Shown: positions 1 to 5,745, counted from the first letter of the stretch. The stretch is DNA of 5,837 nt from Patescibacteria group bacterium (GCA_018818145.1 JAHIST010000093.1:1-5837), one strand, 5' to 3'. Made by a program: numbers and translations. The notes: a model not told the origin generated them from the sequence alone.

Positions 1-1
1 A

Positions 2-967
2 GCCACCAACTTAGAAATAGGAATTAATACCTGGACGCCCGGAAAAATAGAAAAGAGCGGCTCAATAACCTGCCCGGCGAAAATTTTTTCCAGCTTTGTA
101 AATAATTTACCCAATAAAAAGGTGGAGTTGGAGGTGAAAAATAATAATTTGTCAATTAAATGCGAAAATTACAAGGCAAGCTTAAGGTGTTTGCCGGCGG
201 AAGATTTTCCGATTATCCCCAAGCTAAAAGAGCCGGTTTTAGCGGAGATGAAAATAAATATTTTAAAGGAAGGCTTGTCTCAGGTGGCTGGCGCGGCAGC
301 TGTTTCTGAGCTAAGGCCGGAGATTTCTGGGGTTTTGCTTAAGTTTGAAAAAAATAGTTTGCGACTGGCGGCCACAGACAGCTTTCGGCTGGCCGAAAAA
401 CAAACTTTTGATTTAAGCCGGGTGGGTGAAAGCGAAAAATCATTGATTCTTCCCCAGAGAACGGCTCAGGAATTAATTAGAATTTTAGGCGAGCAAGAGG
501 GAGAAATAAAGATTATTTCCGACGGCAGCCAGGTTTTGTTTGATTTTAAAAACGGGCAAGTAATTTCGCGGCTGATAGACGGCCAATACCCAGATTATCA
601 ACAAATTATCCCCAAAAATTATAATACCCAAATAACACTGGAGCGGGAATCTTTGTTAAATATTGTGCGCGTTGCCGGTCTTTTTAGCAGTAAAATAAAC
701 GATGTTAAGTTTTCTATTCAAGCAGGGAAACTGGAGGTATTTTCTCAAGATTTGGATTTAGGAGAAAACAAATCGCAGCTGTTGGCAGAGGTAAAAGGGA
801 AGAACATAGAAATTAATTTTAACTACAGGTATTTATTGGACGGATTGGGAAATATGAACACAAAACAGGTGTTGATCGGACTAACCTCCGAATCCAGCCC
901 CTCGGTTTTACATCCGGTGGGCGACAACAGCTATCTTTACGTAGTGATGCCAATAAAAAACAGGTAA
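2..967 (+). CDS. dnaN: DNA polymerase III subunit beta (sliding clamp), 5'-truncated by the window
   Basis: This is the ring-shaped clamp that tethers the replicative polymerase to DNA. The frame is open from base 2 with no start codon, so 321 C-terminal residues are visible; the family is usually about 365-375 residues, so roughly 45-55 are missing. Family landmarks read in order: ATNLEIGI near the edge (the ATDLE motif of domain 1), CLPAEDFPIIP, AATDSFRLAEK in the middle domain, RLIDGQYPDYQQIIPKN before the third domain, and the C-terminal YLYVVMPIKNR, matching the usual VMPMR-type end that contributes to the partner-binding pocket. The GTG at 122 is an internal valine codon (AAG GTG GAG), not the start. 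The gene ends in TAA and is followed after 16 bases by the dciA-like gene, probably in one transcript. Identity is secure from motifs; the promoter and N-terminus lie outside the window. Confidence 0.96.
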   Translation, partial: ATNLEIGINTWTPGKIEKSGSITCPAKIFSSFVNNLPNKKVELEVKNNNLSIKCENYKASLRCLPAEDFPIIPKLKEPVLAEMKINILKEGLSQVAGAAAVSELRPEISGVLLKFEKNSLRLAATDSFRLAEKQTFDLSRVGESEKSLILPQRTAQELIRILGEQEGEIKIISDGSQVLFDFKNGQVISRLIDGQYPDYQQIIPKNYNTQITLERESLLNIVRVAGLFSSKINDVKFSIQAGKLEVFSQDLDLGENKSQLLAEVKGKNIEINFNYRYLLDGLGNMNTKQVLIGLTSESSPSVLHPVGDNSYLYVVMPIKNR

Positions 968-983
968 GAAGAAGCGTCTTTCA

Positions 984-1277
984 ATGTGGATTTCTCTAAA
1001 AAAAATTTTGCCAAGTAAAATTAGAAGCTGGGGAATGGAGCGAGCGGTAAAATTTTATGAAATTCAGCAGGGGTGGGATAATATTTTAAGAGATTCGCTC
1101 GGGCCTGAGTGGGTCAAAAAATCAAAACCAATTAAACTGATAAATAAAATTCTATTTATTGATTGTTTGAATTCTGTCTGGGCCAATGAAATGCAAATTA
1201 AAGAAGAGAGAGTTTTGAAATTAGTTAAGGAAAAATTCAAAAGAAGCGAAATTGAAAGAATAAGATTTTTTAGTTAA
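984..1277 (+). CDS. dciA: DUF721 / DciA-family protein, probable replicative helicase loader
   Basis: This 97-residue basic protein has the DUF721 (DciA) pattern: an N-terminal helical segment (LKKILPSKIRSWGMERAVKFYEI), a conserved tryptophan in QQGWDNILRDSLGPEW (about residues 29-43), then a KH-like alternation with IKLINKILFIDCLNSVWANEMQ (about 50-71), corresponding to the usual 'L.V.v.ss.WA.eL' motif, and a final helix and strand ending ERIRFFS. DciA proteins assist loading of the DnaB helicase in bacteria without DnaC or DnaI; this is family knowledge. The protein is short, essentially only the DUF721 domain, without the long tail seen in many proteobacterial members. ATG 984 is the first good start; upstream there is only a weak purine stretch (AAGAAGAAG, 966-974). 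It lies 16 bases after dnaN on the same strand, which fits a replication role. A bidirectional terminator follows. Confidence 0.83.
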   Translation: MWISLKKILPSKIRSWGMERAVKFYEIQQGWDNILRDSLGPEWVKKSKPIKLINKILFIDCLNSVWANEMQIKEERVLKLVKEKFKRSEIERIRFFS

Positions 1278-1311
1278 ATCAAGCTAATTTTTGCGAAACT
1301 TCGGGGCAAAT

Positions 1312-1344
1312 AAAAAAATCCCCGCCCTGGGCGGGGATTTTTTT
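1312..1344. terminator. Bidirectional rho-independent terminator between convergent genes
   Basis: A 15-bp perfect inverted repeat: seven A, then TCCCCGCC (arm 1312-1326), loop CTG, then GGCGGGGA and seven T (arm 1330-1344). The GC core with flanking A and T runs gives a hairpin plus U-tract on both strands. It can therefore stop transcription leaving the dciA-like gene (+, stop at 1277) and the PBP gene (-, stop at 1360). Confidence 0.92.
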
Positions 1345-1359
1345 GTGAGACACAGCTGT

Positions 1360-3945
1360 TTAGCGATTCAGGAAGATTGTAATTCGCGCTTCTTGCCGGT
1401 TGAAAACGCTGTCATAGGCCCTGACTTTTAAGGTCGCGCTGCTGGTAGCGCTCACTAATAAATCAGCGGGCAGAGTGACAATAATCTGATAGGGCGGCAT
1501 TAAAGACGAGCCGACAAAGTCGTCGTTTAAAAAATAATCAATTTGTTTGATGCCCAGCGGGGCAGAGGCCTCTATCTGGAAACTGAAACTGGGCTGGTAA
1601 ATCGTTTGTCCGTTAAAGGGGGTGATTATTTGGATTTTGGGCAAATTTGCTTGGGTGTGGAGCGTGTCTTCCTGCGTAGGCAGAAACTGATTAATTTGAT
1701 TATTTTCCAAGAGCCAGTTTAACACCAGTGTTTCCCAGTTGTTAAATTGCGGATCCTGGCTTGGGTCGGCCGGAGCCGCTCCTTGGGGATTATTTTTATC
1801 AACATAATAAAGTATGGAGTGAACTTGTTTGAAAGAGCGCTCTTCTATTAATTCGGGCGGCGTCTGGCTGGTGGCTTTTTGCCCGGAAATTTTATCTACT
1901 TTAATAATATCCTGGGAAATATAGGAGCCGTTGAGCATGGGCTTGTCGGTGACTACTGGTTCGGGCTTTGTGAATTGTTCCGGGTCACTAGGCAGGCAAA
2001 AAGAGGCGGGATCGCAATCTTTCGTTTTAATCTCATACGCTTTTTTGATAAAGCTGTGCCATAAGGGGCCGGCGGCGGAAATGCCGGCTCCGGCTCTGGC
2101 CATGGCTGAATTGTCATTGTTGCCCACCCAAATGCCCGCGGCTAAGGAAGGCGTGTAGCCCAATGTCCAGGCGTCGCGGTATCCCTGGGTTGTTCCGGTC
2201 TTGGCGGCTACCGGCCGCTCCGGAAAGTACAGGGCGGAAGCAGGGCCAAAAATCGGCGTGCGGGCTTCATTGTCGGATAAAATATCAGAAATCATCCGCG
2301 CGTATTGCGGCTCCAGCACTTTCTGAGGCTTGTCGGCAAATTCTTCAATAACCTGGCCTTTGCTGTCTTCAATTTTTAAAATCGGAGTTTTTTCGTGTTT
2401 TACGCCCTCGGTTGCGAAAACCCCATAAGCGGCGACCTCGTCAAGCAGTTTTACTTCTCCGCCCCCCAGAACCAAAGATAGGCCGTAATAAGGGCTGTTT
2501 AAAGAGGTAATACCCATGTCTTTTGCCGTTTTTAAAGTTTCGTCTATGCCGGCCAGATAAAGCATCTGTACCGAAGGGATGTTGAGCGACTGGGCCAGAG
2601 CCTGCCGGGCGGTTACCGGGCCGCGGAATTTGTCGTCATAGTTGCCCGGATGGTAGCAGTCCAGCCCGTATTGATCTTTTTCCTGAGCGCCGCCGGAAGG
2701 GCAGAGAGGATTGAATTCGGTCTTCAAGTCAAAGAACATTGTGTCAGCGGTAAAGCCTTTGGCAAAGGCGGTGACATAAGCAAAGGGCTTAAAAGAAGAG
2801 CCGGGCTGGCGGTCGCGGATAGCGACATTAACATTGCCGTCATGTTCCAAATCAAAATAATCATAAGAGCCGACCATGACCAAGATCTGTCCGGTTTTGG
2901 GGTCAATAGCCGCTAGGGAGGCGTTAGAAGCTTTGTATTTTTTCTGGTTGGCTATGGCTCCGTCATAAATTATCTGTTCGGCCATTTGTTCAAGATCCCA
3001 ATCAAGCGTGGTATAAACTTTTAAGCCGCCTTTTTCAATATAATCCTGGCCGTATTTGTCTTCCAGATATTCTTTTACATACATTACAAAATGGGGCGCT
3101 TTGATGCCGTGCGCCTGTTGCGAAAATTTTAATTTTTCGCTTTTGGCGGCCGCGGCTTCCTCCTGGCTGATATATCCCTGCTGGACCATTCTATCCAGAA
3201 TATATTCTTGACGGGCTTTCAGCTCTTCGGGATGCGAGCCGTAGGGCGAAAGGCGGCTGGGGGCGTTGGGCAGGGCGGCCAAAACCGCGCTTTCGGCCGG
3301 GGTTAAATCTTTGGCCGGTTTGCCGAAAAAGGTCTGGCTGGCCGCTTCAATGCCATAGGCGTTGGAACCGTAAGGAATTTGGTTTAAATAAAAGCTCAAA
3401 ATTTCGTCTTTGGAATATTTTCTTTCCAGTTCCAAAGCCAAAACCGCTTCTTTGATTTTTCGCGACCAGGTGCGCTCATCGCTCAGCATGGACTTTTTGA
3501 CGAATTGTTGGGTGATGGTTGAGCCGCCGCCGGCACTTCGGTTGCCCGTAATGACCCCCCAGGCGGCCCGGGCGATACCCTTAAAGTCCAGGCCGAAGTG
3601 GTTGTAGAAAGTGGCGTCTTCTACCGCCACGGTTGCTTCTTTCAGGTATTTTGATATCTGATCAATCGGCACGATCGTCCTTTTTTCTTCGCCGTGGATA
3701 TCGTAAAGCAAAATCGTGCCGGTGCGGTCAAAAATTTTAGTTGATTCATTAATTTGGCGCTCACTTATTTTTTGCGGGTCAGGCAGGTCTTTAGCAAAGT
3801 AAGCAAAAACAGCCACGCCGCCCAGGATTGAAAAAAGAAACAGGATGGCGATTAATTTTGCGGCCACCTTTAAAAAACCAAAAACCCGGTTTTTGGGAAG
3901 GGGCTTGTTTCTTTTTTTGGGACTATAAAAAACGCTTCTGGTCAT
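1360..3945 (-). CDS. Class A penicillin-binding protein (glycosyltransferase + transpeptidase) with C-terminal Ig-like domain
   Basis: An 861-residue bifunctional peptidoglycan synthase. A basic cytoplasmic N-terminus precedes one membrane segment (about 24-50). The GT51 glycosyltransferase domain follows: EDATFYNHFG with catalytic Glu109, GGSTITQQ (140-147), RKIKE, ERKYSKDEILSFYLNQIPYG (second conserved Glu near 174) and AESAVLAALPNAPS. The transpeptidase domain has all three penicillin-binding motifs: SSFK with nucleophile Ser383, SLN (453-455) and KTGT (582-585). After a linker, about residues 769-861 resemble a bacterial Ig-like domain of the Big_7 type (ITPFNGQTIY, then IKQIDYFLNDDFVGSSLMPPYQ, then LKVRAYDS). 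The enzyme polymerises lipid II and crosslinks stem peptides outside the membrane. The ATG at 3943-3945 is followed directly by the basic tail expected before the membrane anchor; only a weak purine-rich ribosome site (AGAAG) precedes it. It is monocistronic, with a terminator on each side. Assignment to the PBP1a-like group is clear; an exact symbol is not justified. Confidence 0.96.
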   Translation of the reverse strand: MTRSVFYSPKKRNKPLPKNRVFGFLKVAAKLIAILFLFSILGGVAVFAYFAKDLPDPQKISERQINESTKIFDRTGTILLYDIHGEEKRTIVPIDQISKYLKEATVAVEDATFYNHFGLDFKGIARAAWGVITGNRSAGGGSTITQQFVKKSMLSDERTWSRKIKEAVLALELERKYSKDEILSFYLNQIPYGSNAYGIEAASQTFFGKPAKDLTPAESAVLAALPNAPSRLSPYGSHPEELKARQEYILDRMVQQGYISQEEAAAAKSEKLKFSQQAHGIKAPHFVMYVKEYLEDKYGQDYIEKGGLKVYTTLDWDLEQMAEQIIYDGAIANQKKYKASNASLAAIDPKTGQILVMVGSYDYFDLEHDGNVNVAIRDRQPGSSFKPFAYVTAFAKGFTADTMFFDLKTEFNPLCPSGGAQEKDQYGLDCYHPGNYDDKFRGPVTARQALAQSLNIPSVQMLYLAGIDETLKTAKDMGITSLNSPYYGLSLVLGGGEVKLLDEVAAYGVFATEGVKHEKTPILKIEDSKGQVIEEFADKPQKVLEPQYARMISDILSDNEARTPIFGPASALYFPERPVAAKTGTTQGYRDAWTLGYTPSLAAGIWVGNNDNSAMARAGAGISAAGPLWHSFIKKAYEIKTKDCDPASFCLPSDPEQFTKPEPVVTDKPMLNGSYISQDIIKVDKISGQKATSQTPPELIEERSFKQVHSILYYVDKNNPQGAAPADPSQDPQFNNWETLVLNWLLENNQINQFLPTQEDTLHTQANLPKIQIITPFNGQTIYQPSFSFQIEASAPLGIKQIDYFLNDDFVGSSLMPPYQIIVTLPADLLVSATSSATLKVRAYDSVFNRQEARITIFLNR

Positions 3946-3953
3946 TATCTTCT

Positions 3954-3982
3954 ATTTTCTCAAAAAAACGTTAATTTTTCAA
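3954..3982 (-). promoter_or_regulatory. Candidate sigma-70-type promoter for the PBP gene
   Basis: On the minus strand TTGAAA (3977-3982) and GAAAAT (3954-3959) are separated by 17 bp, and the -10 box is preceded by TGA, which fits an extended -10 (TGn). The -10 box matches only 4 of 6 consensus positions and lies 8 bases before the ATG, so the leader would be nearly absent. It is the best promoter I can see between the upstream terminator and the gene, but it is weak. Confidence 0.33.
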
Positions 3983-4005
3983 GACAAGGGTCAGAAATCA
4001 GGGCA

Positions 4006-4039
4006 AACTAAAAAACCCCGCTCTCGGGGTTTTTTAGTT
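4006..4039 (-). terminator. Rho-independent terminator fused to the stop codon of the acidic mini-gene
   Basis: A perfect 15-bp stem (4006-4020 with 4025-4039) closes a 4-base loop. The core is CCCCG/CGGGG with six A and six T around it, giving a U-tract on either strand. Read on the minus strand, the stem begins with the last two bases of the TAA stop of the 44-residue frame, so gene end and terminator overlap. The hairpin stands between that frame and the PBP gene 60 bases further on. It should therefore end the short transcript, or act as an attenuator for the PBP gene. Confidence 0.9.
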
Positions 4040-4172
4040 ATATCATTTCTTCTTCCTCTTCCTCCTCTTCTTCTTCCAGCTTTTTTTTCTCTTCCTCTTC
4101 TTTTTGTTTAGCCTCCTCATCCTCATCTTCATCCTCATCCATACTTTGATTCAAAATTAAATCGTCAATCAT
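4038..4172 (-). CDS. Small Asp/Glu-rich protein or leader peptide, 44 residues
   Basis: I do not recognise a family. The frame runs ATG (4170-4172) to TAA (4038-4040): MIDDLILNQSM, then an alternating Asp/Glu run (residues 12-20), a Lys/Gln/Glu stretch (21-32, with AKQKEEEEKKKL), ten consecutive Glu (33-42) and a final Met-Ile. By my count 25 of 44 residues are acidic and five are lysine. The Glu/Lys part could form a helix; no membrane segment or cysteine is present. Evidence that it is a gene is contextual: a near-consensus promoter about 60 bases upstream, an in-frame ATG, and a perfect terminator overlapping the stop. No Shine-Dalgarno motif precedes the ATG (AT-only sequence plus one C). 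The coding strand is almost pure purine over 4047-4106, so a chance open frame in a low-complexity tract is the main alternative. Other options are a leader peptide for the PBP gene or a small RNA. Confidence 0.6.
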   Translation of the reverse strand: MIDDLILNQSMDEDEDEDEEAKQKEEEEKKKLEEEEEEEEEEMI

Positions 4173-4199
4173 TGTTTTAAAAAAATTTTTAGATTAACG

Positions 4200-4220
4200 T
4201 TCGACCTTTCTGGAGTCGAA
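4200..4220 (-). promoter_or_regulatory. Hairpin in the leader of the acidic mini-gene
   Basis: TTCGAC (4200-4205) and GTCGAA (4215-4220) form a perfect 6-bp inverted repeat around a 9-base loop. It falls within the predicted untranslated leader between promoter and ATG. It could be a regulatory or stabilising hairpin, or a remnant of a dispersed palindromic repeat. Confidence 0.4.
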
Positions 4221-4237
4221 ATAACAATATTGCCGTT

Positions 4238-4266
4238 ATTCTATTTTAAGAAAAGCAGGCTGTCAA
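4238..4266 (-). promoter_or_regulatory. Strong sigma-70-type promoter driving the acidic mini-gene
   Basis: On the minus strand TTGACA (4261-4266, full -35 consensus) is followed after exactly 17 bp by TAGAAT (4238-4243, 5 of 6 for -10). Transcription should begin near 4231, giving a leader of about 59 bases to the ATG at 4172 and a transcript of roughly 225 bases to the terminator. This is the best promoter in the window. Its -35 box directly abuts the left arm of the inverted repeat at 4267. Confidence 0.75.
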
Positions 4267-4378
4267 GCCCCGTTAGAAGTTTTCAGAAATATTTGATATT
4301 GACGCAAGCATTAGCCGAAAGGCGAAATCGCTTATAAATATAATTTATCCCATAACTTGGCTGAACTTCTAACGGGGC
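4267..4378. repeat. 112-bp unit bounded by 15-bp perfect inverted repeats
   Basis: GCCCCGTTAGAAGTT (4267-4281) recurs as its exact reverse complement at 4364-4378, and the match continues inward with CAG/CTG after a two-base offset. The 82 bp between the arms has no reading frame I would accept. It contains a small GCC-GAAA-GGC hairpin (4314-4323) and an overlapping GCGA/TCGC palindrome (4322-4331). I see no target-site duplication at the edges. Possible identities are a miniature inverted-repeat element, a dispersed intergenic repeat, or a structured RNA. The unit lies between the promoter of the acidic mini-gene and the end of ruvC. Confidence 0.6.
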
Positions 4379-4385
4379 AAGCCCC
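4374..4385. repeat. GGGGC-AA-GCCCC palindrome
   Basis: A perfect 5-bp palindrome with AA in the centre (TT on the other strand, a CTTG-type loop), overlapping the right arm of the inverted-repeat unit and lying eight bases past the ruvC stop codon. It has the same architecture as the palindromes at the right end of the window. No T-run follows on either strand, so it is not a standard terminator. Confidence 0.5.
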
Positions 4386-4393
4386 CTACATTC

Positions 4394-4867
4394 TTAGTCT
4401 CTTATTGAGTGCGCGCAGCAGATGGCAATGGCCAGGGCGTCGGCCGCGTCATCCGGCCGGGGAATGTCTTTTAAACATAAAATTCTTTTCACCATTTGCT
4501 GAATTTGCCCTTTTTCCGCCCGGCCGTAGCCGGTCAGGGCCTGTTTTACCTGCAGGGGTGTGTATTCATGAACTTTAATTTTTTGGCGTGCTGCAGCCAG
4601 CAAAATTACCCCGCGCGCCTGGCTGACCTTAATGGCGGTTTTTAAATTTTTGAAAAAAAAGATATCCTCAACCGCGATTAAGTCGGGCCGGTGTTTTTTG
4701 ATAACTTTGGTCAGCTGGCAAAAAAGCTCATCCAGGCGCTGGGCCGTGCTGTCTTTTTTATCCGTTCTGATGCAAAGATAATCTTTGAGCAGAACTTTTT
4801 TATTTTGATATTCAATTACCCCGACGCCGATAATGGCCGTGCCCGGATCTATGCCAAGTATTATCAT
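4394..4867 (-). CDS. ruvC: Crossover junction endodeoxyribonuclease RuvC
   Basis: This 157-residue Holliday-junction resolvase has the usual family length (about 150-175). It shows the RNase H-like fold signature GIDPGTAIIGVGVIE at the N-terminus with catalytic Asp7, then DLIAVEDIFFFKN with Glu67, and PDDAADALAIAICCAH near the C-terminus with Asp140 and Asp143. These correspond to the four acidic metal ligands of E. coli RuvC (Asp7, Glu66, Asp138, Asp141). The conserved middle part QARGVILLAA and VKQALTGYGRAEKGQIQ is also present. The enzyme nicks four-way junctions symmetrically during recombination and repair, normally with the RuvAB motor; ruvA and ruvB are not in this window. The ATG at 4865-4867 has no Shine-Dalgarno motif. 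It lies six bases after the yebC stop, so translation is probably coupled to yebC. Confidence 0.96.
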   Translation of the reverse strand: MIILGIDPGTAIIGVGVIEYQNKKVLLKDYLCIRTDKKDSTAQRLDELFCQLTKVIKKHRPDLIAVEDIFFFKNLKTAIKVSQARGVILLAAARQKIKVHEYTPLQVKQALTGYGRAEKGQIQQMVKRILCLKDIPRPDDAADALAIAICCAHSIRD

Positions 4868-4873
4868 TTGAAT

Positions 4874-5602
4874 TTATGTTTTTAGGTTTGAATATATTTC
4901 ACTAACATCGTCGTTTTCATCCAGCGCGTCAAAGAGTTTTTCCAATTGTTCTTTGGTTTTTTCGTCCGGCGCAGTTACTTCGTTTTTGGGCCGCCAGTCA
5001 AGCGAGCTTTCATCAGCCGCCAATCCTTTTTCTGCCAGCGCCTTTTTAACTTTCTCCAGTTCTTCGGGTTGGGTAACAATTTCCAAATTTTCTTCATCAA
5101 GCCATTTGAAATCCTGGGCCCCGCTGTCAATCGCAGTCAGTTCCAAATCTTCTTTGGTGGCAGCAGCCGGCTTTTTAATATTGATTGCTCCGCAGCGTTC
5201 AAACAACCACATTACCGAGCCGCTGTTGGCCAGTTTTCCGTTGTGTTGCGTCAGCAGAAATTTTATTTCCGAAACGGTGCGATTTTTATTGTCCGTAGTG
5301 CCCTCAATAATTATGGCCGTATTGCCCGCCCCATATGCTTCCAGCGTGAATTCTTCAAACTTTTGCCCTTCCAGTTCTCCCGCCCCTTTTTTAATCGCCC
5401 GCTCAATATTATCTTGGGGCATATTAAAAGAGCGGGCTTTTTCTATAAGCATTCTTAAGTTGGGGTTGGCTTCCGGGTCAACGCCTTTTTGGCGGGCGGC
5501 AATAGCAATCTGTCGCACCAGCTTGCTGAATACTTTTCCCTTTTTGGCATCCGTCAGCGCTTTTTTATGTTTTATCTGACTCCACTTTGAATGCCCTGAC
5601 AT
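4874..5602 (-). CDS. yebC: YebC/PmpR (TACO1-like) family protein
   Basis: A 242-residue protein starting MSGHSKWSQIKHKK, the invariant YebC start, followed by AKKGKVFSKLVRQIAIAAR, then NPNLRMLIEKARSFNMPQDNIERAIKKG, the second-domain motif YGAGNTAIIIEGTTDNKNRT (about 95-114), and the C-terminal DENDDVSEIYSNLK. All three domains are complete and the length is normal. The family was long annotated as DNA-binding regulators; newer work treats it, like mitochondrial TACO1, as a ribosome-associated factor that relieves stalling. I chose ATG 5602 because it begins the family consensus and has an AGGTG ribosome site eight bases upstream. The frame stays open for six more codons to an ATG at 5620, but that start lies in a dispersed repeat. 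It is first gene of a two-gene operon with ruvC, a common pairing. Confidence 0.96.
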   Translation of the reverse strand: MSGHSKWSQIKHKKALTDAKKGKVFSKLVRQIAIAARQKGVDPEANPNLRMLIEKARSFNMPQDNIERAIKKGAGELEGQKFEEFTLEAYGAGNTAIIIEGTTDNKNRTVSEIKFLLTQHNGKLANSGSVMWLFERCGAINIKKPAAATKEDLELTAIDSGAQDFKWLDEENLEIVTQPEELEKVKKALAEKGLAADESSLDWRPKNEVTAPDEKTKEQLEKLFDALDENDDVSEIYSNLKT

Positions 5603-5610
5603 ATATTTTC

Positions 5611-5615
5611 CACCT
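5611..5615 (-). promoter_or_regulatory. Ribosome binding site that decides the yebC start
   Basis: AGGTG on the minus strand, complementary to the 16S rRNA tail, lies eight bases before ATG 5602. It is the clearest Shine-Dalgarno motif in the window. Its first bases belong to the end of the duplicated CTGTCATTCCCGC repeat, so the repeat contributes part of the site. Confidence 0.75.
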
Positions 5616-5662
5616 GTCATTCCCGCCCCGAATCTGTCATTCCCGCGAAAGCGGAAATCCAG
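5614..5662. repeat. Two copies of a CTGTCATTCCCGC dispersed-repeat motif, one with a GAAA-loop hairpin
   Basis: CTGTCATTCCCGC occurs at 5614-5626 and again at 5634-5646, a 20-bp period. The second copy continues as GAAAGCGGAAATCCAG and folds into a hairpin: arms ATTCCCGC/GCGGAAAT with one C-A mismatch around a GAAA tetraloop. The string closely resembles the 'GTCATTCCCGCGAAAGCGGGAATCC' type of intergenic repeat found in many bacterial genomes. Here the first copy is truncated and the second has lost one base pair. It lies in the yebC 5' leader. Confidence 0.7.
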
Positions 5663-5670
5663 TTATTTCC

Positions 5671-5694
5671 TCCTCCCCTCAGTTGAGGGGAGGA
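5671..5694. repeat. Perfect 11-bp GC-rich hairpin in the yebC leader, with a second partner arm
   Basis: TCCTCCCCTCA (5671-5681) and TGAGGGGAGGA (5684-5694) are exact reverse complements separated by two bases, so the real loop is four bases. GAGGGGAGG of the right arm (5685-5693) is repeated at 5700-5708, so the C-rich arm has two possible partners. No T-run follows, which argues against a terminator. Confidence 0.7.
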
Positions 5695-5745
5695 CACAGG
5701 AGGGGAGGTGTTTTGATTCAAAAATTTTATTTGTTTTACCACTTG

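Noticed and set aside
122..124. GTG as the start of the dnaN reading frame
   Set aside because: The frame is open to base 2 and encodes the conserved ATNLEIGI clamp motif upstream of it; this GTG is an internal valine.
1879..3607. Several short plus-strand open frames within the PBP gene, and one on the minus strand at 2724-2906
   Set aside because: All are shadows of the 861-residue PBP frame, with no recognisable domains and no initiation signals.
4374..4385. GGGGCAAGCCCC as the ruvC terminator
   Set aside because: The stem is only 5 bp with no U-tract on the minus strand; it fits better as a repeat palindrome.
4357..4885. Plus-strand open frames over ruvC (4357-4578 and 4691-4885)
   Set aside because: They are antisense to a complete, motif-verified RuvC and have no support of their own.
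4946..5579. Long plus-strand open frames antisense to yebC
   Set aside because: They mirror the yebC coding frame, have low-complexity Ser/Phe-rich products without family motifs, and lack a promoter or ribosome site.
5603..5620. Six-codon N-terminal extension of YebC (MTGGKY)
   Set aside because: The family begins MSGHSKW, the AGGTG ribosome site fits ATG 5602, and the extension is encoded by repeat sequence.
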